A stretch of DNA of 5,353 nucleotides, taken from positions 1 through 5,353 of the forward strand of contig CAJPTP010000090.1 of the NCBI GenBank assembly GCA_905373555.1, read 5' to 3'. The position numbers were made by a program, and so were the translations under genes. The stretch comes from an uncultured Francisella sp. Lineage in GTDB: Bacteria > Pseudomonadota > Gammaproteobacteria > Burkholderiales > Neisseriaceae. The notes beneath the pieces were generated by a model. That model saw only the letters and a list, made by a program, of their open reading frames with translations, was not told the origin of the DNA and did not search any database. Below, one piece after another: positions 5,321-5,353 of the stretch. Position 1 is the stretch's first letter. Every line of letters starts with the position of its first letter.

Positions 5321-5353
5321 AACGGTTCACGCGACCTTCCGTTTTGTTTTTTT
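5321..5353 (+). terminator. Possible terminator at the window edge
   Basis: AACGG (5321-5325) can pair with CCGTT (5339-5343) around a 13-base loop, and the tract TTTTGTTTTTTT closes the window. An alternative stem, GAAGG/CCTTC (5312-5316 with 5335-5339), uses the same bases. The stem is short and the window ends here, so this is only a candidate. Confidence 0.3.

Larger units (their letters stand above)
4397..5353. other. Long stretch without a credible gene
   Basis: About 950 bases show no convincing gene. Open frames exist on both strands, including 250 codons on plus at 4561-5313, but their translations are dominated by arginine, glycine, alanine and proline, lack domain-like hydrophobic patterning, and no frame is clearly better than the others. 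The stretch must contain the promoter of the minus-strand EEP-fold gene near its left end, though I see no convincing -35/-10 pair. It also carries two short tandem repeats, a G11 tract and many small hairpins, for example GCGCCG/CGGCGC at 4863-4881 and GCTCC/GGAGC at 4917-4932. It may be decayed coding DNA. Confidence 0.55.

Noticed and set aside
1..5353. CRISPR array, tRNA, rRNA, transposase or phage gene
   Set aside because: No regularly spaced repeats of CRISPR size, no cloverleaf, no rRNA-like stretch and no recognisable mobile-element protein were seen on either strand.

Overview
The window suggests a GC-rich member of the Pseudomonadota, most likely a betaproteobacterium. The basis is the E. 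coli-type (long, type 2) argininosuccinate synthase, the typical Gram-negative lipoprotein signal on the second gene, and G/C- and TTG-rich codon use. The lineage is inferred from protein style and was not tested by any search. Three genes are supported: argG (190-1557, +), an orphan family 3 solute-binding lipoprotein (1968-2861, +) and a membrane-anchored protein with an endonuclease/exonuclease/phosphatase (EEP) fold (3485-4381, -). Together they cover only about 59% of the window, a low coding density for a bacterium. This could reflect genome erosion in a host-associated lineage.

Layout. Positions 1-189 are the argG leader, with a hairpin abutting the Shine-Dalgarno. argG is followed by a GC-rich inverted repeat (1630-1660) and a convincing intrinsic terminator (1693-1734), so it looks monocistronic. 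A 233-base leader then precedes the solute-binding lipoprotein, which has no transporter permease or ATPase beside it. Its 3' side is a roughly 620-base convergent intergenic region. That region holds a G10 tract, an extended hairpin, a bidirectional terminator (3296-3339), a second terminator (3378-3408) and a perfect 10-bp hairpin capped by a UUCG tetraloop (3417-3440). The EEP-fold gene converges on it from the right. The last 950 bases or so (4397-5353) show no credible gene, only two short tandem repeats, a G11 tract and many small GC hairpins.

The genes do not form an obvious pathway. argG makes argininosuccinate in arginine biosynthesis, and the lipoprotein would bind a small solute in the periplasm. 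The third gene has the most unusual content. It keeps the EEP scaffold and three N-terminal membrane helices, but nearly every metal-binding and catalytic residue appears to be replaced, and its base composition is visibly less GC-rich than its neighbours. I read it as a membrane-tethered pseudo-enzyme with a periplasmic domain. The solute-binding protein also appears to lack the canonical ligand-carboxylate arginine at its usual position. No CRISPR array, tRNA, rRNA, transposase or phage gene was seen.
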